DNA of 64,000 nt from Leptospira borgpetersenii serovar Javanica. GTDB taxonomy: Bacteria > Spirochaetota > Leptospiria > Leptospirales > Leptospiraceae. The translations under genes were made by a program, and so were the position numbers. The stretch lies in NCBI RefSeq assembly GCF_003046425.1, contig NZ_QAJG01000004.1, forward strand, positions 1-64,000. The letters run 5' to 3'. Under the pieces are notes generated by a model that was not told the origin of the DNA, did no database searches, and saw nothing but the letters and a program-made list of their open reading frames with translations. Positions 1-50,394 of this stretch are shown in pieces. The stretch's first letter is position 1, and every line of letters begins with the position of its first letter.

Positions 1-160
1 TCTTGCAAGTAAAAAGCCTCATTCTTGTCGGAACACTTGAAAAATATCAGTTTTTGATCCTTATGATCCCAAAAGCCTTCTTAATTTGTGGGTAACGTTA
101 TGGCTCCCTACAGGTCGCTCGGGAAACTCAACGTCTCGCTTCTATTGGCGCTCGACGGGA
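1..160. repeat. Fragments of two dispersed repeat families at the window start
   Basis: Bases 1-44 are nearly identical to bases 27299-27342 (shared core gcctcattcttgtcggaaca). Bases 130-158 match the end of another dispersed element (cgcttctattggcgctcgac), found again at 57156-57184 and inverted at 7985-8010. No open frame of note covers 1-313, so this gap is repeat debris plus the upstream region of the first gene. A 9-bp unit, caattgttg, occurs twice in tandem at 270-287, just ahead of that gene. Confidence 0.6.
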
Positions 161-290
161 TTTAGGACACACTTGTAAGTATATTTTCGAATCTCAAACA
201 CAAAATTCGCGTTATTCTTTGCTTCAAACTTATTTCAAAAAATGCCAAGAAAACCACCAAAAAGAGAAACAATTGTTGCAATTGTTGTTT

Positions 291-1305
<1,015 letters not shown>

Positions 1306-1321
<16 letters not shown>

Positions 1322-1373
1322 GGGAAGAACATCCTCGAAAAAAAAGAAAAAGAAAAGTTAAGAAGAAATCGAT

Positions 1374-1380
<7 letters not shown>
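1306..1380 (+). other. Probable true 5' end of the next gene, in another frame (frameshift at G5)
   Basis: ATG 1306 has a GGAG ribosome binding site about 8 bases upstream. It opens a frame coding a basic, lysine/arginine-rich stretch ending in Ser-Ile-Trp-Gly, which stops shortly after 1380. The following membrane protein begins in another frame exactly at the G5 run 1376-1380. One extra G would join the two into a protein of about 143 residues with a cytosolic basic N-terminus. The frame is an inference from sequence layout. Confidence 0.55.
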
Positions 1381-1739
<359 letters not shown>

Positions 1740-1766
1740 TACACGAATATACTATTTGGGGTTGTA

Positions 1767-3491
<1,725 letters not shown>

Positions 3492-3599
3492 TAAAAAATA
3501 CGTTATTGCAAGTATGAAGACGAGTTCAGTCAAAAATCTCTATCTAAACAAGCTTGCAGAATTAAACACAGGAAAATAATATTCGTTTTTAGGATTATT

Positions 3600-7793
<4,194 letters not shown>

Positions 7794-8157
7794 ATTTTCG
7801 CTTCAAAATCCGTTCCAAAACCTTAAAGTAAATCTGCTTCAATCATTCGTTCGCAACAATAGGTAGTAGTTTCCACGGATTATGAGATAATTTATGAGCT
7901 TTTAAACGTCTTTTTCGTTTTTAAACTTCTGCATTAGATGCTTTTGCGGCAAGTTCCAAATTCAAAAGACGATTATATAAGAATCCGTCGAGCGCCAATA
8001 GAAGCGAAACACTTTAGTTATCAGCTTGATTTTTCTGATAAAGTAGAAAACTAAAGCGCCGCTCTGAGGATCGCTTCCGCAAGTTTTGGGACGCGTTGTA
8101 AAGATGTAGTGGGTCATAAGATCTTATTTGAAATGACCTACTACATCCACAAATCAG
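7794..8157. repeat. Gene-free gap with a dispersed repeat (family C) and a 15-bp inverted repeat
   Basis: No gene is supported. Bases 7976-8102 are an inverted copy of the element at 57076-57190; both run from a ttacaacgcgtcccaaaac-type end to ctattggcgctcgacgg. Bases 8103-8117 and 8133-8147 form an inverted repeat (gatgtagtgggtcat, one mismatch) lying just past the stop of the minus-strand gene. It could fold at the end of that transcript, but no clear U run follows it. Confidence 0.6.
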
Positions 8158-9996
<1,839 letters not shown>

Positions 9997-10220
9997 ACAC
10001 CCTCTATTTACAAATTGCTTTCGATATTACTATGCACAAATTGAAAAAGACAATATTTTATGAAAAGTATTTCAAGAAGGACAAATTCAGAACACTACTC
10101 AAGCGACACATTTTGAAAATATTTTCCATTCCTCGATTTTTCAAAAATAAAAACATTAAATTATTAAAATATTCGGTTTGTCCATCGGAACCGTTATAAG
10201 GTTCGGCATCTGGAATTAAA

Positions 10221-10327
10221 ATTAGAACTGTTGAAAAATCAATCCTTCATCCGTTTCTATCTCATGGAAACGGTCGATTAAAGCAGTTCCATTACTTTGA
10301 ATTATGGAATTTCTCAACAACTCTAAT
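10221..10327. repeat. Family A palindromic element, copy 1
   Basis: The ends attagaactgttgaaaaat (10221) and the inverted atttctcaacaactctaat (to 10327) form imperfect terminal inverted repeats. The middle contains catccgtttct, ggaaacggtcgattaaagcag and gaattatggaat, shared with the copies near 20.9, 21.0, 26.4 and 41.8 kb. There is no coding capacity, so it is MITE-like. Confidence 0.7.
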
Positions 10328-10333
10328 TTAGAG

Positions 10334-10482
10334 CCGGTCTCAAAACCTGAAGAAAAATATCTCTAAACGATCCGGCAAGTTTTTAAAAAACGTGGGAGTT
10401 TCCACAGAAACCGTCGCATTGGCGGTTTTCTCCCTTCGTTTAAAATTGTAATAGTTCTTTCATTCCTAAGGTTTTGAGACGG
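10334..10482. repeat. Family B-like element with ggtctcaaaacct ends
   Basis: Terminal inverted repeats lie at 10334-10348 and 10469-10482. The interior has gtgggagtttcca and short T-rich segments. It is similar in size and design to the element bounded by cttgtcccaaaac at 53929-54095. Confidence 0.6.
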
Positions 10483-11069
10483 GTTCTTATTCCAAAACCT
10501 CAGATGTCAAAACTTCTACAAAAACGAGAATTTCCACGCTCTATTACGAACTTATAAAATGATTATGCTGATTTCTTTTAAGACTTCAGGAAAAATTCTA
10601 TATTTTTTTAGAGATAAATTCAAAACATAATATATAATTATATTTTCATTATAAAAACTACTTAAGACAGCCTTTCGCTATCGAAAGATAAACCATCTAT
10701 AAAGCGCCCGCCGTACTTAAAAGTTTCCATACGGTCTAACATCGGCGCAAAATGAATTTCGCAAAACGCCCATTCTTACCAAATGCAAATTTGACGTAAG
10801 CAATTCCCTTCATATGTTTATTTTTCTGTAAAACAAAACGTGGAAAACCACGTTTCAAGGTCAAGACAACACTACAATTGAATATCATTGATCGCTTGAA
10901 GTGCAGTAGCTTCCACAGATTACTTCACATTACGTTCTTTTTGCATTTGAAACGATTTTCTTTGCAACGAAAATCATCATACAGTAATTAATAAACAGTG
11001 GCTCTGATTTCGTGAGAACTCCCGAACTCTTGGGACGACTTTGATTTTCTTACGCAAAACTCACGTTAG

Positions 11070-11780
<711 letters not shown>

Positions 11781-11930
11781 TTTGAATCCTTTTTATATTC
11801 CGGAATTTACCGTATAAGAAACGATTTATTTTTCCTCAAATCCTTCAAGTACATTCCCAAATCACATTATTTTATTATTGTATTCAAAAAATATGGAGTT
11901 TATTTCGAATACAAGGCCCTCCGCATCGGG

Positions 11931-13499
<1,569 letters not shown>

Positions 13500-13546
13500 A
13501 CTTTTTTCCGCGAAATTATATTAGTAACTTATAAAATTAAAACTCT

Positions 13547-16951
<3,405 letters not shown>

Positions 16952-16962
16952 TGTTTTTGCCT

Positions 16963-16993
<31 letters not shown>

Positions 16994-17172
16994 TAAAATA
17001 TTGCAAGAAAAATAACGATACAAGATGGACTTCCCCGGATATTTTGTCCGTTCTTTAGTTAACTTCGGACTTTAAGTTAGTCAGGTTTGAATCAAAATTA
17101 CGCATATGATCGTTTGATTCTATTCTAAAAATTGGGACGTCCGTATCTTGATTTGAAATCGGAAGGAATCGT

Positions 17173-18243
<1,071 letters not shown>

Positions 18244-18395
18244 TTTCCTCTATTAGATTTTTCTTGTTTTTCAAAGGGTTTCCGTAAATCCAAAAAGAAC
18301 CTTCTTTGTCTACAATAGACTCCGGAGGGATAAAAAATCAATCCCCTCATCCTTGATGCTCCCTAAAAAAACGAGATCGAAAAAAACCTTTTCAT

Positions 18396-18440
<45 letters not shown>

Positions 18441-18446
18441 ATTTTT

Positions 18447-22587
<4,141 letters not shown>

Positions 22588-22878
22588 GAGTTAGTTTACA
22601 TCATTCTATAATTTCGGGTTTACCTTGACTTGCCTCAAAGTCAACCGCTTCGGTTTAAAGATCGGGTTCTTCCTAAGTAAAATTCTATCCTAGTTTCCAA
22701 AAATCAGAAACCTTTTTCCATATCATACCAGTGAGATCCGATCCACTAACTCATTAATATTCGAACCAAAACAACGCTATATTTCTTTTTAAAACCGGAT
22801 TCTGAACAGTTTTACAAATTCCTGATAACACGCTCCGAAAAAGGAAAAACAATCAGTAACAAATTGAATCTCTCCGTT

Positions 22879-24582
<1,704 letters not shown>

Positions 24583-24586
24583 GTCA

Positions 24587-24617
<31 letters not shown>

Positions 24618-24718
24618 CCTCTTCGATCCTATCGAAAACGGACGAATCGAATTTTATCCGTTGACCCTAAAAGATTTCCGAGTTATACTTCGCAGGCAAT
24701 AAAAGGAGTCGTTTCAGC

Positions 24719-25981
<1,263 letters not shown>

Positions 25982-26019
25982 ATTAAAATAGGAAGAGATG
26001 CGGTTTTAGCTCGGGAAGC

Positions 26020-26200
26020 ATTTTACCTGAGTTCATTTAACGCGCTTTTACTTCTATTCTTACTGAAATTATATTTGGATAAAAAGGAAAAAACACGGAG
26101 GACAAAATACTTTCCGGCCGCGTTTTGCTCTTACTCGGAGTTTTTGTCGAAGCGATCACTTCTTTTTCCGGTTTAGGCTCGTCCTCATTTCAATTTATTA
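26020..26200 (+). pseudogene. Possible decayed membrane-protein fragment
   Basis: Reading across this stretch gives two protein-like pieces in different frames: a hydrophobic NALLLLFLLKLYLDKKEK piece from about 26039, and SGRVLLLLGVFVEAITSFSG from about 26115, each ended by a stop. Neither has a credible start. Together they look like remains of a small membrane protein. This is weak evidence from composition only. Confidence 0.3.
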
Positions 26201-26203
26201 AAA

Positions 26204-26455
26204 TTGAATATTAAAAAAGGCGCATTTATTTTCATGGGAGTCGTTCCTTTTTTGGCGGTCAGCGTTTGTATCGGCTATATACTCGAAACACCAGCACTTC
26301 CGTATTCGAGTGCGTTTCAAATCGGTTATGTGGGTTTCTTGTTTTCGATTTCTCTCTTTATTGGAACCTACATGCGATCCTTCGTCGGAGTCAAGGCGGC
26401 ACAAAAAGTCGAAGCGAAAACGATCCGTTATACATTAGAGTTGTTGAAAAATTAA
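26204..26455 (+). CDS. Small hypothetical membrane protein, last codons supplied by a repeat
   Basis: The frame starts at TTG 26204 or, more conventionally, ATG 26234, and neither has a strong ribosome binding site. The product of up to 83 aa has two membrane segments (about 8-27 and 41-61) and a basic C-terminus. Its final residues, LELLKN and the stop, are encoded by the end of a family A palindrome beginning at 26434. The original 3' end may therefore have been replaced. It lies in a decayed patch, so it may itself be a fragment. Confidence 0.45.
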   Translation: MNIKKGAFIFMGVVPFLAVSVCIGYILETPALPYSSAFQIGYVGFLFSISLFIGTYMRSFVGVKAAQKVEAKTIRYTLELLKN

Positions 26456-26538
26456 TTCTTCATCTGTTTCCGTTTCATGAAAACGATCGATTAAAGCAGT
26501 TTTGTTAATCTGAATTATGGAATTTTTCAACAACTCTA
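26434..26538. repeat. Family A palindromic element, copy 4
   Basis: The ends gttgttgaaaaatt and aatttttcaacaac are perfectly inverted. The middle has catctgtttccgtttcatga and cgattaaagcag as in the other copies. It separates the small membrane ORF from the SRPBCC remnant. Confidence 0.75.
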
Positions 26539-26540
26539 TT

Positions 26541-26729
26541 TATTACGATCCTTCTGATTTTATTTGCAAAAATGACTTACGAACTCGAACCTTCCGGACC
26601 GGATTCGGTAAAATTGACGGTAAAACGACTACTTTTTTCGGAGTTTCACAAGGATGGCCTAGACATCTCAGCAACTTGAAAACATATCTCGAAACCGGAA
26701 AAGGTATGAACCTACCTTCAATGCATTGA
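26541..26729 (+). pseudogene. C-terminal remnant of an SRPBCC / AHSA1-type protein, frameshifted
   Basis: From ATG 26572 one frame reads MTYELEPSGPDSVKLTV, a typical AHSA1 beta strand pair, then loses sense. A neighbouring frame picks up at a run of Ts near 26630 and reads GVSQGWPRHLSNLKTYLETG, which is the usual C-terminal helix start of this family. It stops at 26729. Only the last third of the domain is present, and the upstream boundary is a family A repeat. The gene is therefore truncated and frameshifted. AHSA1-like proteins bind hydrophobic ligands or chaperone partners. Confidence 0.65.
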
Positions 26730-26757
26730 TATAAAAAAATGAACTGGGAGAAAAGTT

Positions 26758-27174
26758 ATGATCCATTATGGAAAAATCAATGTGATAGCGGGCTTCACTG
26801 CAATGTTACTCGCCGCGATGGGAGGATTTGCGCTCGGAGCCACGTTCGACACGAACGTTGTCAAAGATGGACAATACATTCTGAGTATCGTGCGTTTTTA
26901 TCTGAGAGAAGGGCATTCCCATGAAATGCCGATTGCGATGTACAATATGATCGTAGGCCTTTGGATCGATAAGGTCGCACTTTCGAATCGTTCAAAACTG
27001 ATCGCTTCTTGGGCAGCTGTCTGCGGACTTCTATTACCTGCCGGACTCGCGTTAAAAGGAGCCGCGGGCGCACCTGCAAACTTTCCTCCGGTAGGACTTC
27101 CAGGAATCTTAGGAATGTTCACTTCGATCATTCTTCTTTTGATCGGAGCGATTCGCATTCAAAGAAACGCATAA
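26758..27174 (+). CDS. Hypothetical four-helix membrane protein
   Basis: The 138-aa protein has hydrophobic helices at about 8-28, 61-73, 80-101 and 112-132. A short loop contains REGHSHEMP, whose histidines could bind metal or haem, but no family is recognised. GGGAG lies 9 bases ahead of ATG 26758, supporting the start. It follows the SRPBCC remnant closely and may once have formed a unit with it. Confidence 0.75.
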   Translation: MIHYGKINVIAGFTAMLLAAMGGFALGATFDTNVVKDGQYILSIVRFYLREGHSHEMPIAMYNMIVGLWIDKVALSNRSKLIASWAAVCGLLLPAGLALKGAAGAPANFPPVGLPGILGMFTSIILLLIGAIRIQRNA

Positions 27175-27691
27175 AAGAATTCTTCCTAATGTGCGCATAA
27201 GAAATTTTGCGCGCGTTCGTTTCGGCTCACTGTCGTTTTAAAAAATTTTTCGAATAGAACGGGAACCTCGGAAGGTTTTCTTTATCAGAAATACTTTTTG
27301 CAAGTAAAAAGCCTCATTCTTGTCGGAACACTTGAAAAAACGTGCGCTGGGATCCTTATTCAACGTGAGTTCGGCATAACAAATGCCAAAGTGATATTAT
27401 GTTGCGATCCGTAGAAAGCAGCACTTTAGTTTCAGCTCGCGAGTCATTTTTGCTATAAAATTTGCGAACACTCGATTGAACTTTCTTATATCGAATTCAC
27501 ATTATTTATCGCAGTATTCTTTTTAACTTGTGGATAAAAGTACGGCAAAGACTTTTAAAAATAGTTCTATTCAGAAAATCGAAAATACAAATTAGAGAAG
27601 CTTCCATTCAAGACTTGCAGGAGACCGCAAAATTGTTTGACAAATATCATCTCTTTTATTGGTTATAGAATCCATTTAAATTTCTGAATGT
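27175..27691. repeat. Gap with a dispersed repeat shared with the window start and with 42.2 kb
   Basis: No gene is seen. Bases 27299-27342 repeat bases 1-44. Bases 27361-27435 are an inverted relative of 42233-42310 (shared cgaactcac, gcatttgt, ggatcgca, agtgctgct and aactaaag words). The remainder is AT-rich, with a ttgaca at 27637 but no matching -10 at normal distance. Confidence 0.55.
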
Positions 27692-27967
27692 ATGTCTGAG
27701 GCAAAAACTTTAAAATCCGGAATCGTTCAAAAGACCTGTCAGCGTTGCGGAAAAATCTTTGATTGCGGGGCAACGGTAAATTCCTGCGAATGTTTCTCGG
27801 TGAACTTACCTCCCGAAATCGTAAAACAACTCCAAACAAATTACGGCGATTGTCTTTGTGTTTCCTGTTTAAAAGATTTGAATGGAAAACGAAGACCGAA
27901 AAATTTTCGACGGAAATCAAATCGTTTCCGAAGAACGGATTTTCCGCCCGTCCTCCGAAACGTCTAA
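27692..27967 (+). CDS. Cysteine-rich CWC family protein
   Basis: The 91-aa protein has the CWC pattern: C16-x2-C19, C25, then C32-x-C34, and later CLCVSC. These cysteines suggest a small zinc-binding fold. The function of the family is unknown. The tail is very basic (RRKSNRFRR) and may contact nucleic acid. Its stop lies 6 bp from the stop of the convergent acyl-CoA dehydrogenase. The ribosome binding site is weak. Confidence 0.75.
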   Translation: MSEAKTLKSGIVQKTCQRCGKIFDCGATVNSCECFSVNLPPEIVKQLQTNYGDCLCVSCLKDLNGKRRPKNFRRKSNRFRRTDFPPVLRNV

Positions 27968-27973
27968 CTTGAA

Positions 27974-29734
<1,761 letters not shown>

Positions 29735-29752
29735 GAGATTTCGTACCTCTCA

Positions 29753-29793
29753 ACTATGCCCAATAGTTAAAACCATCTCGAAGATATGTCAAG
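29753..29793 (-). promoter_or_regulatory. Promoter with dyad overlapping the -10, for the acyl-CoA dehydrogenase
   Basis: On the minus strand TTGACA (29793-29788) is followed after 17 bases by TAACTAT. That -10 candidate is one arm of an inverted repeat AACTAT-N5-ATAGTT at 29753-29769. A repressor bound there would cover the -10. It would suit a fatty-acid-responsive regulator, but no regulator is identified. Confidence 0.45.
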
Positions 29794-29806
29794 CACACAA
29801 AGAAAA

Positions 29807-31363
<1,557 letters not shown>

Positions 31364-31505
31364 TTGTTTCTACGATTTGTCTAAAATCCAAAATCTAAAT
31401 TACAAAGAATCCTATTTTTAGTTTCTATTCCGTCGCTTCTTGCAATATCATTTTACAGATATCAGTCTATGGAAAGACATCTATTTAACTTTGGCGCCTA
31501 TCAGA

Positions 31506-31590
31506 ACTTGTCCCAAAATTGTCTTCTGTGGAAGCGGCGTTGCCGCGACACTGTCTTCAGCCTTCTGAATGTAGGAGTTCCCTACAGATC
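31506..31590. repeat. Partial family B element between the RND and TolC genes
   Basis: It starts with cttgtcccaaaattgtcttc and runs through gcggcgttgccgcgacactg to gaatgtaggagttcc, matching the inverted strand of 54093-54010 and the direct copy at 41969. Only one end is clear. It fills most of the gap where an adaptor gene might be expected. Confidence 0.6.
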
Positions 31591-31620
31591 CGTGCTGCGA
31601 TTGCGATCGTTTGAAAAAAC

Positions 31621-34776
<3,156 letters not shown>

Positions 34777-34807
34777 GAAAAACCTCTTCAGAATTTAACA
34801 AAAAACA

Positions 34808-34827
34808 AAAGTTCTAAAGCGAACTTT
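34808..34827. promoter_or_regulatory. Candidate TetR operator (AAAGTTC-N6-GAACTTT)
   Basis: A perfect 7-bp inverted repeat with a 6-bp spacer lies 32 bp upstream of the RND start, in the intergenic region shared with the divergent TetR gene. Size and place fit a TetR-dimer operator. It is inferred, with no known consensus to compare. Confidence 0.5.
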
Positions 34828-34945
34828 GAGTATCAATTCGACCTAATTTTTCGACCTCGGATCCCATTTTTATCCCGCGAATCTATTATAATTCATTCTC
34901 AACTCCCTTGACAGGAAAAACAACACGGTTTCATCCTGGGAAGAT

Positions 34946-35518
34946 ATGGAACGACTCAGCTCCAGAGAACGATTGATACAGACCACAGCGCAACTTTTGC
35001 AAGAGAAAGGTTATTACGGAACCGGATTGAAGGACATTCTTAAATTAAGTGGAACTCCGAGCGGTTCGCTTTATCATTATTTTCCCGATGGAAAGGAAGA
35101 ATTAACCGCAGCTGCAATTCGAAGCGCGGGAGAACGTCTCGAAAAACAAATCGAAACTACCATTGAAAATCATCCCGATCTTTATAGGGCTTTGCAAGAA
35201 ATTACGAGTCACCTTTCTCAGGAGCTAATCGACTCCGACTTCCAAAAAGGTTGTCCCATTGCAACTGTGGTTTTGGAAATCGCAGCCGAAAGCGATCGAA
35301 TCCAAAAAGTTTGTTCGAGCATATATCTCAAATGGCAAAATTTATTGGGCACTTTTTTGCAAAGATCAGAAATGAAAGAAGATCAGGTGAAACCCGTCTC
35401 GATTCTTCTTTTGGCAGTGATAGAAGGGGCTTTGGTATTATGTCGTGCTCACCGTAGCATAGAACCCTTGGAAATTGTTAGCAAACAACTGGAAAATATT
35501 TTGAACATTCTAACTTAA
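34946..35518 (+). CDS. TetR-family transcriptional regulator
   Basis: The 190-aa protein has an N-terminal TetR DNA-binding domain (about 5-53) with the helix-turn-helix GLKDILKLSGTPSGSLYHYF. The helical ligand/dimer domain contains QKGCPIATVVLE near 98-109, typical of the YcdC/LmrA-type C-terminal class. It is divergent from the RND pump and probably represses it and itself through the dyad at 34808-34827. A drug, bile salt or fatty acid could be the inducer. GGAAG lies just before ATG 34946. Confidence 0.9.
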   Translation: MERLSSRERLIQTTAQLLQEKGYYGTGLKDILKLSGTPSGSLYHYFPDGKEELTAAAIRSAGERLEKQIETTIENHPDLYRALQEITSHLSQELIDSDFQKGCPIATVVLEIAAESDRIQKVCSSIYLKWQNLLGTFLQRSEMKEDQVKPVSILLLAVIEGALVLCRAHRSIEPLEIVSKQLENILNILT

Positions 35519-35587
35519 GAGAATGTAATTGACCACTTTTATTTTCCAATAAAATCAGTAGATCCATCCATTTCTAGGGAGCGAAGA

Positions 35588-36553
<966 letters not shown>

Positions 36554-36824
36554 ATGTCGGAATTTTTCCGTTTTCGATAGGATGTAGGAACTTCTATAAA
36601 AATTGAATAACGAAAAAACTGCTCGAAAACCCATAAGTTCTATCTCAGGGAAAATAATTTGTGAAAGCTCCTTCAAAGGAGTTCCCACAAAATTCCGACC
36701 AAAATAGAATTTTTCTTGTACTTTTTTGATTCTCTCAAAACCTGCATTTTACAAGGCATAGAAAAAGGTCTTTACGAGATAGAATTCAAATACAAAATGC
36801 GACATAATAAAATTATAAGAGCCC

Positions 36825-41617
<4,793 letters not shown>

Positions 41618-41634
41618 TATTCAAATTTTTGAAT

Positions 41635-41674
41635 GGAGAATCCGTTTGAAGCGGGTTCTCCTCCGAATTTTTGG
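41635..41674 (+). terminator. Possible terminator after the second RND gene
   Basis: Arms ggagaatcc (41635-41643) and gggttctcc (41653-41661) pair with one wobble around a 9-base loop. A T5 run follows six bases later. The distance to the T run weakens the call. Confidence 0.4.
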
Positions 41675-41838
41675 CCACTTACAAACAAACCTAATTGAAT
41701 ACGATATCGAAATCTCATTTCTTTCCGAAAATTTTAACTCAAATTCCCGTTTAGATTAAGGGTAACTTGTCACTAAGACAAAATGGCGCCCTTCTCCGGG
41801 CTTGAAAAACGAGGGTTAGATGCGAGCATGAACCACAA

Positions 41839-41948
41839 AAGAGCTGTTGAAAAATTAACTCTCGATCCGTTTCTTTTCTCCTGCATCGAAATGAGCGTTT
41901 GAAGCGGCTTTTGTTAATCTGAATCATGAAATTTTTCAACAACTCTAA
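41839..41948. repeat. Family A palindromic element, copy 5
   Basis: It has gctgttgaaaaattaa at the left and aatttttcaacaactcta at the right, inverted to each other, around a middle with gatccgtttct, tgaagcggctttt and gttaatctgaatcatg. The middle is more diverged than in the other copies. Confidence 0.7.
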
Positions 41949-42245
41949 AACAACAGAAGGAACTAAAAGCCCGTCACAAAACTGTCTTCCATAGGAGCGG
42001 CATTATCGCGACACTGTCATTAGTTTTCTGAATGTGGAAATTCTCGCAGATTGGTGATTTATGAATTTTCTAACAGATTTTATCGTTAGAACACTTTCGT
42101 AGAAGTTCCTACATTTGAGTTTTTGAGACGAAATCTAAGTTAACGTGAATTCAATATAAGGTTCTGTCCCAGTTTTGGGACGCACTGTAAGAAAGTTTGA
42201 GCAAGTCCACCTTGCAAGCAAAGGTTATACCGCGTTGAAACTAAA

Positions 42246-42599
42246 GTGCTGCTCGCTATGGATCGCAGCATAATAATCGCTTTCGCATTTGTCACACCGA
42301 ATTCACCTGAGTCATCAGAAGTATCACATAAGATCTTTCCAAAAACGGAAAGAAAAACCAAAGTTGATTTTGAAAAAACAACATTCGCTATAGCTATTCT
42401 CCTAAATGAACAACATTGTCGAATCTCTTTCGAACTCCGTAAAAAAGAATTAGTGTACGAACCATTCGACAAATCGTGTAGGGTTCATTTAAAAAATGGA
42501 ATAAAAGAATTCAATTTTGAAATAAGTCATAATTTGGAATCAAGTATGTCAGACTTCGGAAAGATATGTTGCTTCCTTACGGAACATTTAAACATCTGA
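42246..42599 (+). pseudogene. Questionable 117-aa frame, N-terminus made of repeat
   Basis: The first 20 or so codons fall in a dispersed repeat (see 27361-27435), so they are not a natural start. Codons for about 35-117 read protein-like, with charged and hydrophobic residues alternating, and could be the last part of an older gene. There is no ribosome binding site and no recognised family. I give it little weight. Confidence 0.25.
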
Positions 42600-43071
42600 A
42601 TCAGATTTCCGAAGATCGTCTCGTTCCTGTTCGTCCAATGAAAAAAGTATTTCAAAGAAAAAATTAAAATTTAAATCCTAAAATTTCAGTTATCATAGAA
42701 AAGAATGCTTTTTACCAAATAACTTTTCCATATTGATTTGTGAATTTTTGAGATATATTTTATTAAATAAAATCATTTAAAATTTTCATAAAATAGAAGG
42801 CCTTAAGGAGTGCATTACTTTTTTCGGAGACAATCAAAGAGTTTCAAAATTGTAAAATTGATATCGACTTCGGATCAACAAACCGATTTCAGCAACTTTT
42901 GGGACGATAGGAGTAGAGTTACAAATAAGCATAATGTTGTTATTTTAAAATAAGAATACGGGTTCATTTGAATCCGACCAAAAAATAAAAAGATCACCGG
43001 AATCTTCGTACTTTCAAAACATCTGTATGCAAATCGAGTTATCCAAATAGCGGGGAAATCCAAAGGTACTG

Positions 43072-44190
<1,119 letters not shown>

Positions 44191-44324
44191 ATCAATAGTT
44201 TAAAGACAAAACCATTTATTTCTTTTTGCAGAAAGAATTAAATTTGATCTAAAAATATCAAACATCAATTTTGGAAATCAAGAAAACCAACGGATTCCAA
44301 AATCCGGGAAATCGAGGGGAATCA

Positions 44325-45126
<802 letters not shown>

Positions 45127-45372
45127 GTCGATCATAAAATTGAAAACTGGTCTCCAGCAATTCCCGTTTTAATTTCTTCGGATTGAATATTCGAAGAAAA
45201 AACGCAGGGCTGGAATTGCGTCACAAACTGATTCGTCTCTCGCGGATTTTACAGAAATCGAAAAGATAAGGAAAACACTCAAAGATAACGTTACGTACCT
45301 TTTACATCCATACTATGATCTGAAAAACAATTCTATTGTCTCAAACGAATCGCGGTTTCAAAATTCAAAATA

Positions 45373-45771
<399 letters not shown>

Positions 45772-45786
45772 CTTTTTTCCATTCGA

Positions 45787-48312
<2,526 letters not shown>

Positions 48313-48339
48313 TCGTTTGTTTTTATAACACGTCTCGCT

Positions 48340-49242
<903 letters not shown>

Positions 49243-49320
49243 CTAAAAAAATCATCGACCGGGACCTCCCCTTTAGTAGGATTGAATTCGGTCAAAAGCC
49301 TTTTTTAAAAATAAAATTCA

Positions 49321-50202
<882 letters not shown>

Positions 50203-50394
50203 CAAACATTACAATTCTTCGAAATCGGAAAAAATTCGGAACCGGTTTCGAGGATGCGTTTTTCATTACTCGATTTACCACTTCAAAAACGAAATAACGT
50301 TCATTCGTTTTGATTCAGATCGATCGGCTACAATCCCTTCTTTTATCCATCAAAAAAAAGTTGACTTCTTCGTTTCAAGGGATGTTAATACCTC

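Larger units (their letters stand above)
9997..11069. repeat. 1.07-kb gene-free gap holding at least two inverted-repeat elements
   Basis: No coding frame of any quality is seen. Two elements stand out. A family A copy lies at 10221-10327, with ends attagaactgttgaaaaat and its inverted partner. A family B-like element lies at 10334-10482, bounded by ccggtctcaaaacct and aggttttgagacgg. A perfect hairpin (8-bp arms aaacgtgg and ccacgttt, loop aaaa) lies at 10836-10855. The sequence after it (gtcaagacaaca) recurs near 56867. The rest is AT-rich and unremarkable. Confidence 0.6.
41618..43071. repeat. 1.45-kb gap rich in inverted-repeat elements
   Basis: From left to right: the possible terminator at 41635; family A copy 5 at 41839-41948 (gctgttgaaaaatt with aatttttcaacaac); a family B element at 41969-42134 (cacaaaactgtcttcc, then a tttttgagac right end); a family C end at about 42170-42190 (agttttgggacgcactgtaa); and a segment 42233-42310 inverted to 27361-27435. 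A weak ORF at 42246-42599 is listed separately. From 42600 to 43071 nothing is supported. Confidence 0.6.

Noticed and set aside
27637..27671. TTGACA upstream of the CWC gene
   Set aside because: The nearest -10-like sequence is 21 or more bases away, too far for a normal promoter.
45173..45199. Inverted repeat tttcttcg...cgaagaaa after the enoyl-CoA hydratase gene
   Set aside because: On the plus strand it is followed by As, not Ts, so it does not look like a terminator. No other role is clear.
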